DNA from: G963668345 sp965206025
GTDB taxonomy: Bacteria > Acidobacteriota > Terriglobia > Bryobacterales > UBA6623
NCBI GenBank assembly: GCA_965206025.1
Contig: CBDBIU010000005.1
Coordinates: 1,302,001-1,366,000 of the forward strand
Direction: 5' to 3'
Length of the DNA stretch: 64,000 nt
This document shows positions 25,046 through 33,415 of the stretch, piece by piece. Below the pieces are notes generated by a model that was not told the origin of the DNA, did not search any database, and saw nothing but the letters and a program-made list of their open reading frames with translations. How positions within the stretch are numbered: the stretch's first letter is position 1; every line of letters begins with the position of its first letter. Made by a program: the position numbers and the translations under genes.

Positions 25046-25088
25046 TACATGTAATTAAGATTACTTACTTATATCATTACATATGATC
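25046..25088. promoter_or_regulatory. AT-rich repeats upstream of parA
   Basis: The stretch contains TACATGTAATTAAGATTAC and ATCATTACATATGAT, imperfect relatives of the palindrome at 24405-24420. It lies 26-68 bp upstream of the parA start, the expected place for an autoregulatory operator and possible centromere. Confidence 0.45.
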
Positions 25089-25237
25089 TAGGGGGTGCGC
25101 CCCTGTAAACCTCTTTTTTTCTCTTTTTGTGAGCTTGCTCTTCGGGGCGGATGAACTACCGCCAAGGGGTGCTGATCCTTTACCCCTCGAAGCCCGCCAT
25201 CGCTCCCACGGGCGTTCAGCTCGTGGAATAGCACACA

Positions 25238-26334
25238 CCCATGAATCGGCGTAAGCGGGCACGCTAGCATCGGCGAAGGGTTCCGGTCCATCATGGAGAT
25301 CAAGGAGGCAACGTCATGGCCGCAGGGAAGTCGAGCCGAATCAACCGCCAGTACAAGACGAAGTACAGAATCCAGAACTGGAGGGAGTACGAGCGTGGCC
25401 TCAGGAGCCGCGGGGACGTCACGATCTGGCTGAGCGAGGATGCGATTGTCGCGTGGATCCCACCGAAGAACGGTCTCCGCGGAGGGCAGCGGCGATACTC
25501 GAACCTCGCGATCCGGACCGCGTTGACGCTGCGGGTCGTCTTCGGCCTACCGCTTCGCCAGACGGAGGAGTTTCTGGACTCGCTGCTCAGCTTGATGAGC
25601 CGCGACCTCAAGGCCCCGGACCACACCACCCTCTCGCGCCGGAACCAAATCGTTGTGGTGCCGCCCCTGACCCGAGCCCACGACGGCCCGATCGACCTGA
25701 TCGTTGATTCCACAGGGCTCAAGATTCTGGGTCGCGGCGAATGGAACGCGCACAAGCACAAGGCATCGAAGAAACGCCGGGATTGGCGGAAGCTGCAAAT
25801 CGGAGTGGATGCGGAGGGGTTCATTGTGGCGGCCGAACTCACAGCGAGCAGCCGGGACGACGCCTCCACACTCCCTGATCTTCTCGCCCCGCTCGAAGTT
25901 CCCATCCGGCGTTTCACGGCGGACGGGGCCTACGACCACAGGTCGGTCTACGATCGGGCCAGCGCGGCCGGTACAGAGAACGTCGTGATTGTGATCCCCC
26001 CTCGTCGCTCTGCGCTGTCGGCGGGGCCCACCGACGGCCCCTGGGCGCAGCGTGAAGCGTCTCTTCAGAGGATTCGCAAGGTCGGGCGACGGGAGTGGCA
26101 GAAGGAGTCGGGCTACCGACAGCAGGCGCGCGTTGAGAACAGCTTCTTCCGATACAAGTCCGTGTTCGGAGGCGGCCTGAAGGCGAGGCACAGCAAGGCG
26201 CAACGCAGAGAAGCCGCGATCGGGTGTCACATCCTCAACCGGATGGCCGAGCTCGGTAGGCCATCGTCGTACGCTCTTGGTAGGTGATGGACCTGTGAGT
26301 CGGGTCCGTTGCGGGCCAGTTCCGATTCATGCAC
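25238..26334 (+). mobile_element. IS5-family insertion sequence
   Basis: A complete transposase gene is bracketed by imperfect inverted ends that share CATGAATCGG (left around 25242-25251, right around 26326-26335 inverted). Exact termini and a target duplication could not be fixed by eye. It separates the partition genes from the TonB receptor gene. Confidence 0.6.
25316..26287 (+). CDS. IS5-family DDE transposase
   Basis: The 323-residue protein has the DDE catalytic residues in DLIVDSTGLKI (first Asp), FTADGAYDHR (second Asp) and ARVENSFFRYKSVFGGGLKA (Glu with the Y-R-K signature). An N-terminal transposase domain includes LRVVFGLPLRQTEEFLDSLL. It moves DNA by cut-and-paste within the IS5/IS1031-like group. 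ATG 25316 is preceded by a purine-rich GGAGATCAAGGAGG. The frame is complete, so the element may be active. Confidence 0.9.
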   Translation: MAAGKSSRINRQYKTKYRIQNWREYERGLRSRGDVTIWLSEDAIVAWIPPKNGLRGGQRRYSNLAIRTALTLRVVFGLPLRQTEEFLDSLLSLMSRDLKAPDHTTLSRRNQIVVVPPLTRAHDGPIDLIVDSTGLKILGRGEWNAHKHKASKKRRDWRKLQIGVDAEGFIVAAELTASSRDDASTLPDLLAPLEVPIRRFTADGAYDHRSVYDRASAAGTENVVIVIPPRRSALSAGPTDGPWAQREASLQRIRKVGRREWQKESGYRQQARVENSFFRYKSVFGGGLKARHSKAQRREAAIGCHILNRMAELGRPSSYALGR

Positions 26335-26400
26335 CAACGCCGCCTACTCGGGGTGTCGAGGGCGTCCAGGGCACTCTCCGGAGTGGCCAACCCGCCGTTT

Positions 26401-29400
26401 CTAAAACGTCAACCGCAACGTGAATTGGAACTGCCGAGGATCGAACGCCGAGGCGAATGAGAGCGGTTCCGTGACCGGACCGCGCTGCCCGACGAGCTTT
26501 GCCGGAAGGTCTTCGATGGACGTGTTCCCAACAACGCCGTTCACCGTCCTGAAATTGGTGCGGTTCAGCAGGTTGAACGCTTCGCCGCTGACCTGCAGGT
26601 TCACTGCTTCCGACAGCGAGAACAAGCGCGTGAGCCTCATGTCGACACCAAAGAAAGCCGGGCCTATCCCGGCGTTGCGACCGAGGCCCCACGGGCGGTG
26701 GGTGTCGGTATGGCGGTCGCCGAGCGAATCGAAGCCGGTGTTCAGGTTGAATGGCGCGAACGAGTTCGCCACCACGATTCCGGACAGTGTGAAATCCGCC
26801 AGTAGGTTGTGTCCGAAGCCTTGTCCCTTAGCTGCTTTCCACGGGGACTGAGCCACTGCATGTGCGACGAAACGGTGCCCGCGGTGATAGGGGGAGAGGG
26901 CGAGTTCGTTCCGAGCGTCCCACGGGATGTGGGGCTCGTAAGACGAGTTGTAGTCCGTGGCCTCGTCAATGGCCTTGCTCCACGTGTGATGCGCAGAGAT
27001 CGTAAACCCGTCCGAGAACCGCTTCTTCAACTGCACGATCATCGCGTGGTAGTACGATCTTCCCCAGCTGCCATACGCGTTGTCCTGCAAGATCAGGGGG
27101 TTGCGGAAGCCCGGCACCGGCCTGCCGGTAGTTGGGTCGGCACCTGCTTCGTAGATGTTCAAGTCCAGCGGCCGGATGAGGTGAACGCCGCGGTTGTAGT
27201 TGTAGGCCGCTGACAAGGCGTAGCCCGCCACTTCGCGCTGGATTTCGAAACTGCCTTGCTGGGAGTACGGGTTTACGGTGTCATCCACGACTCGGAAACC
27301 GACGCGTAGCGGGTATCCCGGGCCCGGCACGATACCGTGAGGCACCAAGTCTTCCGGTAGGATTGCCCGCTTCCCAAGGACTCCTCGGGCTTGGAGTGTC
27401 TGGTAGATCTCCGCGGAAGTCACCGGGCCGCCCGTCAACGGGCTGTTAATGCCGGGCACGCCCGTCAACGGGATGAACACTTGGTTGATTTGTTGCTGCT
27501 CGCCGAGCAGATCATTGACGTATCCGACTTGCCCGTCAATGCGCGCATAGTAGATTCCGAAACCGCCACGAACCACTGTCTTCGAGTTCGGACTCCAAGC
27601 GAATCCTGCCCTCGGCGCGATGTTGTTGTAATCGCGCGGGAACCTCGTCTTCAGTTCAAGCTCGTGCCGCAGTCCGAGTCTCAGCAGGAAACTCGACGAG
27701 ACTCGGATCGAATCCTCGACGAAGAAGTTCATCCGGTTGGCCCAGCCCACCCAATTGGGATTGCCGAAGCCCTGCTGGTAGACGGTTGGCAAGCCGAGGG
27801 CGAACGCCTGTAATGCCGAAATGGGCGCATCGACGGCTCCCGCCAGGTGCGCCGCGCCGGCACCGGCCAGCAGATCCTTGAGCAGCCGCGACGTTCCAGG
27901 GCCCGCCACGTTGTCGATAAGATTTCCGAGCGGAATCGCCTCTCCAAAAATAAATCGTCCACTAAAGAATGTCTCGGCTCGCACGTCATCGCGGATGGGA
28001 TTGATGTCGGCACCAAACTTGAGCGTCTGGAGGCCTGACACGCGCATGAAGTTCTGGCGCACCTGAAAGACGCGCTCGACGACTCGCGTCGGGAGAATGA
28101 AGTCCCTACCAAAGGTGATCGCGCCGATGGAGATCGCAGGGCCAAACTCGTCGGTCGGATACACGCCGAAGTCGTGATACCCAAGGCCCACACGCGTCTC
28201 GCTGACCCAGCGGCGGTTGATCACCCAGGTATCGCCGAACGCGACCGCGAAGTCATTGACGTTCGAGTTGCGTCCTCTGCTGCGAGCGGTGAGCGCCCCG
28301 AAATTTGTGTTGTCGCTCTCCTGCCCAGTCCAGTTTCCTCGGAAGAACAGATTGTGACCGTCCCTCAGTGTGTGGTCGACACGCGTAATGAACTGCTGGC
28401 GCAGTTCCCCGAAGGGGAAGACACCGCTGTTCTCCTCGAACAGGGACACCACGGCCGGATTGTTAGCCGGCACAAGCGTATAAGCGAGTTGGTTGACCAG
28501 TGGGGTAAGTGTCGGCGGCGCGAAGCGGAGCGCGTCGACCAGAGACTGCTGTGACTCGGTCAGCGACGTGAGGAACGATCTGTCGGCCAGCAGCGGAACG
28601 AGCTGCGACTCGTGGCGGTCCAGGCGTTCGTAAGCGGCGTAGAAGAACGTCTTGTTCCGTTTGATCGGACCTCCCGTGGATAGGCCGGACTGCGCCCTCG
28701 TATATGCCGCTTTGCCGGGGTCAAAGTAATTGCGAGCTTGGAAGCGGCGGTTTCGAAGAACGCCGAAAAGGGTTCCATGCACATCGTTCGTGCCGCCCTT
28801 CGTGACGATGTTGATCGTGCCGCCCGGTGCCCCGCCCTGTTCCGTGGAGAACGAGTTCCTATTGACCTGGAACTCATGGACGGCATTCTGGCTGATGGAG
28901 GATCGAACGCTTCCGGAGTTGTAAAGGTTGTCCAGCCCGTCAATCATGAAGGTGTTGCCGCGCCCGTTGCCCCCACCGATGCCGAGCCCGGAGGAGGGCG
29001 TGGGGGCGATGCGACGATCAATCGCGTTGGCGATGTGATTGGTATTCACGACGCCTGGGGTTAACAGCGCCAAGCCCAGATAGTCGCGACGGTTGATCGG
29101 GAGGTTCTGGATACGAACCGAGTCGATGTGATCGGACTGCTGGACTCGTTCGGGTTCGATGGCCGGCCGCGCGGATTCCGCCGACACGACCACGCGGTCC
29201 TCGGTTGCAGCTACCGCGAGCTGGGGCGAAAACGTCGATATCTCGCCGACGCGCACTTCGAATCCCTCCACCGTGAGGGGAGCGAAATTCAATGCCTCGA
29301 AGCTCAGCGTGTACATTCCCGGCGCGAGATGGCTGAAGACGAACTCGCCGATATCGGACGTCACCGCTTCCCGTGTTACGCCACGGCTCTCGTCAAGAGC

Positions 29401-29610
29401 GGTGACGGTCACGTCTTGGATCACGGCCATGGTCTCGTCGTAGACTAAAACCCGGATGCTACCCGTGTTTGTCTGCGCGCACAAGGCAAGGCTGCCAATC
29501 ATCGCGAGCGATACGATGTTAAACCAGGATTTCCATTTTGGCCCTGGCACGGCGACAGTATACACCCGCGCTGCCCCGAATACCACGTCTTTTCGCGCTG
29601 AACCCTGCAC
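26401..29610 (-). CDS. Oar-like TonB-dependent receptor with carboxypeptidase-regulatory domain
   Basis: The 1069-residue outer-membrane protein starts at GTG 29610 with GGAGG five bases before. It has a signal segment ending near LALCAQ, a CarboxypepD_reg-like domain (SIRVLVYDETMAVIQDVTVT, residues ~50-140), a plug domain (RDYLGLALLTPGVVN to GGTINIVTKGGTN) and a large barrel ending in RQFQFTLRLTF with the usual terminal aromatic. This architecture is strongly expanded in Acidobacteria. The ligand is unknown. It is cargo between an IS5 element and an IS1380 remnant. Confidence 0.9.
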   Translation of the reverse strand: MQGSARKDVVFGAARVYTVAVPGPKWKSWFNIVSLAMIGSLALCAQTNTGSIRVLVYDETMAVIQDVTVTALDESRGVTREAVTSDIGEFVFSHLAPGMYTLSFEALNFAPLTVEGFEVRVGEISTFSPQLAVAATEDRVVVSAESARPAIEPERVQQSDHIDSVRIQNLPINRRDYLGLALLTPGVVNTNHIANAIDRRIAPTPSSGLGIGGGNGRGNTFMIDGLDNLYNSGSVRSSISQNAVHEFQVNRNSFSTEQGGAPGGTINIVTKGGTNDVHGTLFGVLRNRRFQARNYFDPGKAAYTRAQSGLSTGGPIKRNKTFFYAAYERLDRHESQLVPLLADRSFLTSLTESQQSLVDALRFAPPTLTPLVNQLAYTLVPANNPAVVSLFEENSGVFPFGELRQQFITRVDHTLRDGHNLFFRGNWTGQESDNTNFGALTARSRGRNSNVNDFAVAFGDTWVINRRWVSETRVGLGYHDFGVYPTDEFGPAISIGAITFGRDFILPTRVVERVFQVRQNFMRVSGLQTLKFGADINPIRDDVRAETFFSGRFIFGEAIPLGNLIDNVAGPGTSRLLKDLLAGAGAAHLAGAVDAPISALQAFALGLPTVYQQGFGNPNWVGWANRMNFFVEDSIRVSSSFLLRLGLRHELELKTRFPRDYNNIAPRAGFAWSPNSKTVVRGGFGIYYARIDGQVGYVNDLLGEQQQINQVFIPLTGVPGINSPLTGGPVTSAEIYQTLQARGVLGKRAILPEDLVPHGIVPGPGYPLRVGFRVVDDTVNPYSQQGSFEIQREVAGYALSAAYNYNRGVHLIRPLDLNIYEAGADPTTGRPVPGFRNPLILQDNAYGSWGRSYYHAMIVQLKKRFSDGFTISAHHTWSKAIDEATDYNSSYEPHIPWDARNELALSPYHRGHRFVAHAVAQSPWKAAKGQGFGHNLLADFTLSGIVVANSFAPFNLNTGFDSLGDRHTDTHRPWGLGRNAGIGPAFFGVDMRLTRLFSLSEAVNLQVSGEAFNLLNRTNFRTVNGVVGNTSIEDLPAKLVGQRGPVTEPLSFASAFDPRQFQFTLRLTF

Positions 29611-29749
29611 ATCACCTCCGCCGGTAGGCGCCAGGGCTCGTCCGTCTGCTCACAGACGTTGCTTGAGCGGGCTGAACGGTGCTCCGGCCGACAATGCTCC
29701 CTGCGAAACCTTTTTGGAGCCAAAATTGTTGATCCTCACCCGGGCAACG

Positions 29750-29998
29750 CTACCCACCCGGCACAGGCAGCGCCCAGATCCGTCGCAGCATGTCGCCGAA
29801 CAGCCGCCGGTTCAGATACCCCTCGGCCAGCAGCAGCCAGTAATACCGCGCGTGCTTGACCAGCCGACCGCCGGTCTTCATCAACCTGTGTTGCAAGCTC
29901 GTCAGCGACCAACTCTTGATCCTGTTCGGCAGTCCGAGCCATCGCCACAAGTTGCCCAGGTTGTAGGCCAGCACGCTGAGCTGGAATTCCTGCCTCAA
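29750..29998 (-). pseudogene. C-terminal remnant of an IS1380-family transposase
   Basis: The minus-strand frame encodes QLSVLAYNLGNLWRWLGLPN, then SWSLTSLQHRLMKTGGRLVK and HARYYWLLLAEGYLNRRLFG, the conserved end of IS1380-family transposases. The catalytic region upstream is deleted. Confidence 0.75.
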
Positions 29999-30171
29999 GC
30001 ACTTGAAGAGTGGATCGCGCTAAACGAGAGACCTCGGCTGCGACCAGCACGTCACCCGCATCGGCGGTCTCCAGCGGTACCCTCTACAGGGAAGTAGTAC
30101 CAAACCCCCGGCCTGCCGTAGAATCTATCTCGTGGAATAGCTCCGCGGCTTCTGCCATAGGAAAGAGCAAG

Positions 30172-30465
30172 ATGAAATCAAAGATATCCATCTGGGATTG
30201 CCGAAGAGCGATTGAGATTGCGGGCGGCCTTCCCCTGGCGATTCGTGGCGATCTCTTCGCTGAGCCTGGACCTGACCCTGTGGCCCGCTGGATCTCTGAG
30301 ACGGTGCTCGTCACCCAACTCGAAGTCAAACAGGGCAGATGGGTCATCGGGAATATAGGGTTTACGCGCCATGGGCAGGAACACCTCACCAAGCTGGCGC
30401 GCGCCATCATTGCGGACGACGAGCGCTTATATGCCTCGCAACAATTGGACGAGAGCGACCCCTAG
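30172..30465 (+). CDS. small hypothetical protein
   Basis: From ATG 30172, preceded by AAAGAGCAAG, 97 residues read as a compact alpha/beta protein: SIWDCRRAIEIAGGLPLAIR, ETVLVTQLEVKQGRWVIGNI, then RHGQEHLTKLARAIIADDER. No family is assigned. It overlaps the 3' end of the convergent minus-strand gene by 39 bp, which lowers confidence in one of the two 3' ends. Confidence 0.5.
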   Translation: MKSKISIWDCRRAIEIAGGLPLAIRGDLFAEPGPDPVARWISETVLVTQLEVKQGRWVIGNIGFTRHGQEHLTKLARAIIADDERLYASQQLDESDP

Positions 30466-30996
30466 AAGCTCCCGGAAACGACAACCGGCTTCGGGCCGGA
30501 AGGGAACCTTTCGGCCCGTCCACACGGCCCGAAATCCCCCTTTTCCCCTCGTGAACAGCGCGTCTCCCCAGATCGGCCCGTAGCGGTCCAGGGTGCGAAG
30601 CTCGGCTACTTCACCCGCTAGACCGGATCGAGGGGCAGCGTGAACCGCCGGGGCTACAAGAGCCTTCGTTGGCTTCGCGGCTCGTGGGGCGCTCCGCAAC
30701 CAGCGGCGAAAGCCCCAAAAGCCAAACAAGTAGACAAAGATGCTTACGAAGGCAGCCTGGATGGAATCTCCGCCGGTGCGGACCCAGAGGATGAGGACGG
30801 CGCTAGATACGCACGGCACAAGAACGAATCCCACGCTGGCGATAACAAGCGCGTGTAGTAAGCCGCGCTCCGGGTGGCGCATACGGTTGACGATCCAGAG
30901 CGCGATGAGAACCGGGATAGCGAACATGCCAGCGACGATAACGGTGTCGTGCGGGGCGTCCCTGATGCTGTCGATGAGTTGTTGGGTTTGGTTCAT
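30427..30996 (-). CDS. small inner-membrane protein of the plasmid, leader-controlled
   Basis: The 189-residue protein has about three hydrophobic segments (VIVAGMFAIPVLIALWIVN, LLHALVIASVGFVLVPCVSS, AAFVSIFVYLFGFWGFRRWL) and then a long basic soluble tail. Function is unknown. GGAGACACC precedes the ATG. It is the last gene of the minus-strand plasmid block and has a structured 5' leader (31011-31175) nearly duplicated ahead of the next gene upstream, implying common control. Confidence 0.65.
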   Translation of the reverse strand: MNQTQQLIDSIRDAPHDTVIVAGMFAIPVLIALWIVNRMRHPERGLLHALVIASVGFVLVPCVSSAVLILWVRTGGDSIQAAFVSIFVYLFGFWGFRRWLRSAPRAAKPTKALVAPAVHAAPRSGLAGEVAELRTLDRYGPIWGDALFTRGKGGFRAVWTGRKVPFRPEAGCRFRELLGVALVQLLRGI

Positions 30997-31010
30997 GGTG
31001 TCTCCTGCGA

Positions 31011-31175
31011 TGGTTTGCTGTGTTTTCCCTTCACCAGGGGAAGAGGGAAAACCACAAACCAGAGAAGGAGACTAGAGCGAGCGCGGGGCGACGGGCAAGG
31101 ACCAGATAAGACAACGCGAGTGACAGACGCTGAAAGCGAGCGAAGCGTTCTGGCGCGAGAGTTGTCCTGGGACGC
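31011..31175 (-). ncRNA. structured 5' leader element, copy 1
   Basis: Ahead of the gene at 30427-30996 lie two predicted hairpins. The gene-proximal one (31011-31061) pairs TGGTTTG with CAAACCA and GTTTTCCC with GGGAAAAC. The distal one holds a 38-base core (31118-31155) closed by GACAAC/GTTGTC and CCAG/CTGG. The core is 35/38 identical to the copy at 31689-31726, while the closing stems differ but still pair. This suggests a transcribed cis-acting RNA. No known RNA family was recognised. Confidence 0.5.
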
Positions 31176-31290
31176 CGCCAACGGCGGGCCGCTGTGAGCG
31201 GAAAGGCACCACAAGCAAACACTCAATCGAAGCGGGAAGAACAAGCGCGGCGAAGCGAACGGCTCCGCCGCGCCCTGGCGCGGTTGCCCG

Positions 31291-31551
31291 CTAGGACTCG
31301 TCCACCTGCACCTCCGGGAGTTCTGCTTCTGCCGGAAGCTGGAAGAGGCGCGTGTGGGCGAAGTCGGCCACTTTCGCAAGCACCAACAAGTCGTTGCGCC
31401 CGAAGCTCTGCGTGCTCTTCCATTGATCGCCGTCTTTGTAGAGGCGGGAAAAGGTGACATTGTGCCTCGGCTGTTCGTCGGTTCCATTGCGCCAAATCGT
31501 AGCCTTGACGCAACCGATCCGGATTTCATCAACGGGTTTCTGGTTAGCCAT
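31291..31551 (-). CDS. conserved small plasmid protein (86 residues)
   Basis: The product begins MANQKPVDEIRIGCVKATIW and continues with RHNVTFSRLYKDGDQWKSTQ and a helix ending in an acidic tail. Similar small IRxGxVxAxIWxN proteins are common on phages and plasmids without known function; I cannot name a Pfam entry. AGGAG lies shortly before the ATG. A structured leader (31575-31745) like that of the next gene precedes it. Confidence 0.7.
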   Translation of the reverse strand: MANQKPVDEIRIGCVKATIWRNGTDEQPRHNVTFSRLYKDGDQWKSTQSFGRNDLLVLAKVADFAHTRLFQLPAEAELPEVQVDES

Positions 31552-31574
31552 AATGTTTTTCTCCTAAAGAGTTA

Positions 31575-31745
31575 AGGGTTTGTGAGCGTTTTTCGCTCAC
31601 CCGCGAATGGCGGAAAACGCCCAAACCCTGACGTGGTAGGAAAGCGCCGCCCGCGCCGGTGACGGGCAGGGCCGACAAAAGCAAGGTTGAGTGACAGACG
31701 CCGAAGGCGAGCAAAGCGTTCTGGCGGTGGCCTTGCGTCGGCCCA
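31575..31745 (-). ncRNA. structured 5' leader element, copy 2
   Basis: Ahead of the 86-residue gene the same two-hairpin plan is found. The proximal hairpin (31575-31629) pairs AGGGTTTG with CAAACCCT and GCGTTTTTCG with CGGAAAACGC. The distal one encloses the conserved core (31689-31726) with stems GGGCCGAC/GTCGGCCC and GCAAGG/CCTTGC. Compared with copy 1, the stems changed on both sides while the core stayed the same, the pattern expected of selected RNA structure. Confidence 0.5.
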
Positions 31746-31964
31746 AACCGGCACCGGCGACGGGAAGCGCGGGAACATGGCGCAACCTAGACCCGTCCGC
31801 CGGACGGCGCGAAAGCGATTTGGCGCAACACCGGAAGGCATGTCACCATTGAGCCTCGCCCGGCAATGCTCGATCAATGGAGCAAGGGGTAACGGGTGGG
31901 AAAGTGGACCGCCCGAATCGCGGCGCTTGCAGCGCGTCGGGGATGATCCAGGGAAACCGCGATT

Positions 31965-32492
31965 TCAGCGGCGGTTCCATAAGCCGATTCCTCGCCGCCT
32001 CGCTTGTTCTTCCAGTTGAATAAACTCCGTACGCTTGGAGAAGGGAAAGCGCCGGTAAGCATGAGCGTAGCCGTCGCGGATCAGCCGCGCGTTGAAGTTG
32101 TCTCCGTCCAGCAGGACGTAGCGAAGCCAGCGCCCGTAGCGGTCTACGGTATCTCCGGTGCGGTCCTTTTGGAGCAGCACCGTCTTACCTTCGAGCGCCG
32201 CCTTGGTGAAGGCGCTTGCCTCCCGTCCGAAATACTGCACCGCTTTGGTGGGGTGCTTCGTCTCCGGGGTGTCCACGCCAATGAGCCGGACGGTGTAGCG
32301 CTTGCCCTCGAACCGAACCTGAATGGTGTCGCCGTCAATCACCCGCTCGACGCGGGCGGTAATCGGATCAAGCTGGGCGCTGGTGATAAGGCCCATGAAT
32401 CCGCAGACAAACATGGCGAGTCCGGGCATCTTGGCCCTGAGTGGCAGGAGCAGGGTCAAGCGCCTTCGATCGCGATTCTTTGAATGTCCCAT
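31965..32492 (-). CDS. thermonuclease-like (SNase) secreted nuclease
   Basis: The 175-residue protein has the staphylococcal-nuclease fold (PF00565): ARVERVIDGDTIQVRFEGKR, YTVRLIGVDTPETKHP, then DRYGRWLRYVLLDG with the family's acidic and Arg catalytic positions. A basic N-terminus and hydrophobic stretch (GLAMFVCGFMGLITSA) indicate export or membrane anchoring. ATG 32492 has GAGGAAC upstream and lies inside the 3' end of trbB. Such nucleases accompany many conjugation clusters, perhaps to aid DNA or cell-envelope passage; that role is not established here. Confidence 0.88.
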   Translation of the reverse strand: MGHSKNRDRRRLTLLLPLRAKMPGLAMFVCGFMGLITSAQLDPITARVERVIDGDTIQVRFEGKRYTVRLIGVDTPETKHPTKAVQYFGREASAFTKAALEGKTVLLQKDRTGDTVDRYGRWLRYVLLDGDNFNARLIRDGYAHAYRRFPFSKRTEFIQLEEQARRRGIGLWNRR

Positions 32493-33415
32493 TGGTTGTT
32501 CCTCGCTTCGTAGCCTTTGACGAAAACCGCTTCTTCCGCGAATCTCCGCCCCTCGTGGCGCGTCATGTGAATTACCATGGCGATTCCGTCCACCACGCCT
32601 CTACAGGTGACTTCCCACGGTAGCTCTCCGCCGCCTTGCATGGCGCAACTGGCGATCCGGGATAAGGCGCTCGTGGCGTTGTTGGCGTGGACGGTCGTTA
32701 GCGATCCGCCGTGGCCGGTGTTGAGGGCTTGCAGCAGGTCCGCCGCCTCTCCGCCGCGAACCTCGCCCACGACGATGTGATCCGGGCGGTGACGTAACGC
32801 ATGGCGGACTAAATCGCGGATTGTGACCGCTCCTTCTTGCAAACCGCGAGCCTCGAATCGGACGCAATTGGACCGCTCGATGCGAAGCTCCAAGGTGTCC
32901 TCGATGGCAACTATCCGCTCATCATCGGGCAACAGTTCAATGAGGGCATTAAGCAACGTGGTCTTGCCCGATCCGGTTCCGCCTGAAACCAGGATGTTGC
33001 GCCGGGACCGCAACACCCGCTCTGCTTCGGCCCGCACGTTTTCGGGGAGTGCGCCTTGCTTGACGAGATCATCCGCCGAGAACGCCCGCTTGCCAAAGCG
33101 CCGCACGGTGATAGCGACTTGAGGACTGGCGGGCGGAACGCAGATAGCAACCCGCGATCCGTCATCGAGCCGGGCATCGACAATGGGAGAGGTTGACGGG
33201 TCCAGCCCCAAAGGACGGGCGATATGGATAGCGGCCCGTAACAGCGCCGCTTCGTCCAGGTCCGGCGCGGCGTGTACGGCCAGCCGTCCGGCCCGCTCGA
33301 CCCATACATTACCGGGACCGTTAATCATAATCTCGCTCACTTCGGAATCTTCCAGGGCGCTTTCCAAGCCCGGTAGAAACGGTTTGAGATGTTCTAGTCC
33401 GCTCGCGGCGCTCAT
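32456..33415 (-). CDS. trbB: TrbB/VirB11-like secretion ATPase
   Basis: This 319-residue hexameric ATPase powers pilus assembly and DNA transfer from the cytoplasmic side. It has Walker A GGTGSGKTTLLN at ~150, VAIEDTLELRIERSNCVRFE (Asp box), Walker B-like HIVVGEVRGGEAADLLQALN and the His box TGHGGSLTTVHAN. ATG 33415 overlaps the coupling-protein stop (ATGA). It lies after traG at the downstream end of the trb block rather than at the front as in RP4. Confidence 0.94.
   Translation of the reverse strand: MSAASGLEHLKPFLPGLESALEDSEVSEIMINGPGNVWVERAGRLAVHAAPDLDEAALLRAAIHIARPLGLDPSTSPIVDARLDDGSRVAICVPPASPQVAITVRRFGKRAFSADDLVKQGALPENVRAEAERVLRSRRNILVSGGTGSGKTTLLNALIELLPDDERIVAIEDTLELRIERSNCVRFEARGLQEGAVTIRDLVRHALRHRPDHIVVGEVRGGEAADLLQALNTGHGGSLTTVHANNATSALSRIASCAMQGGGELPWEVTCRGVVDGIAMVIHMTRHEGRRFAEEAVFVKGYEARNNQWDIQRIAIEGA

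Noticed and set aside
26420..29448. Plus-strand frames opposite the TonB receptor
   Set aside because: These are shadow frames of a long coding sequence; none has a ribosome-binding site or domain.
29738..29760. CAACGCTACCC as another Tn3-type end
   Set aside because: Only the outer few bases agree; the GTTGAAATACAAC part is absent.
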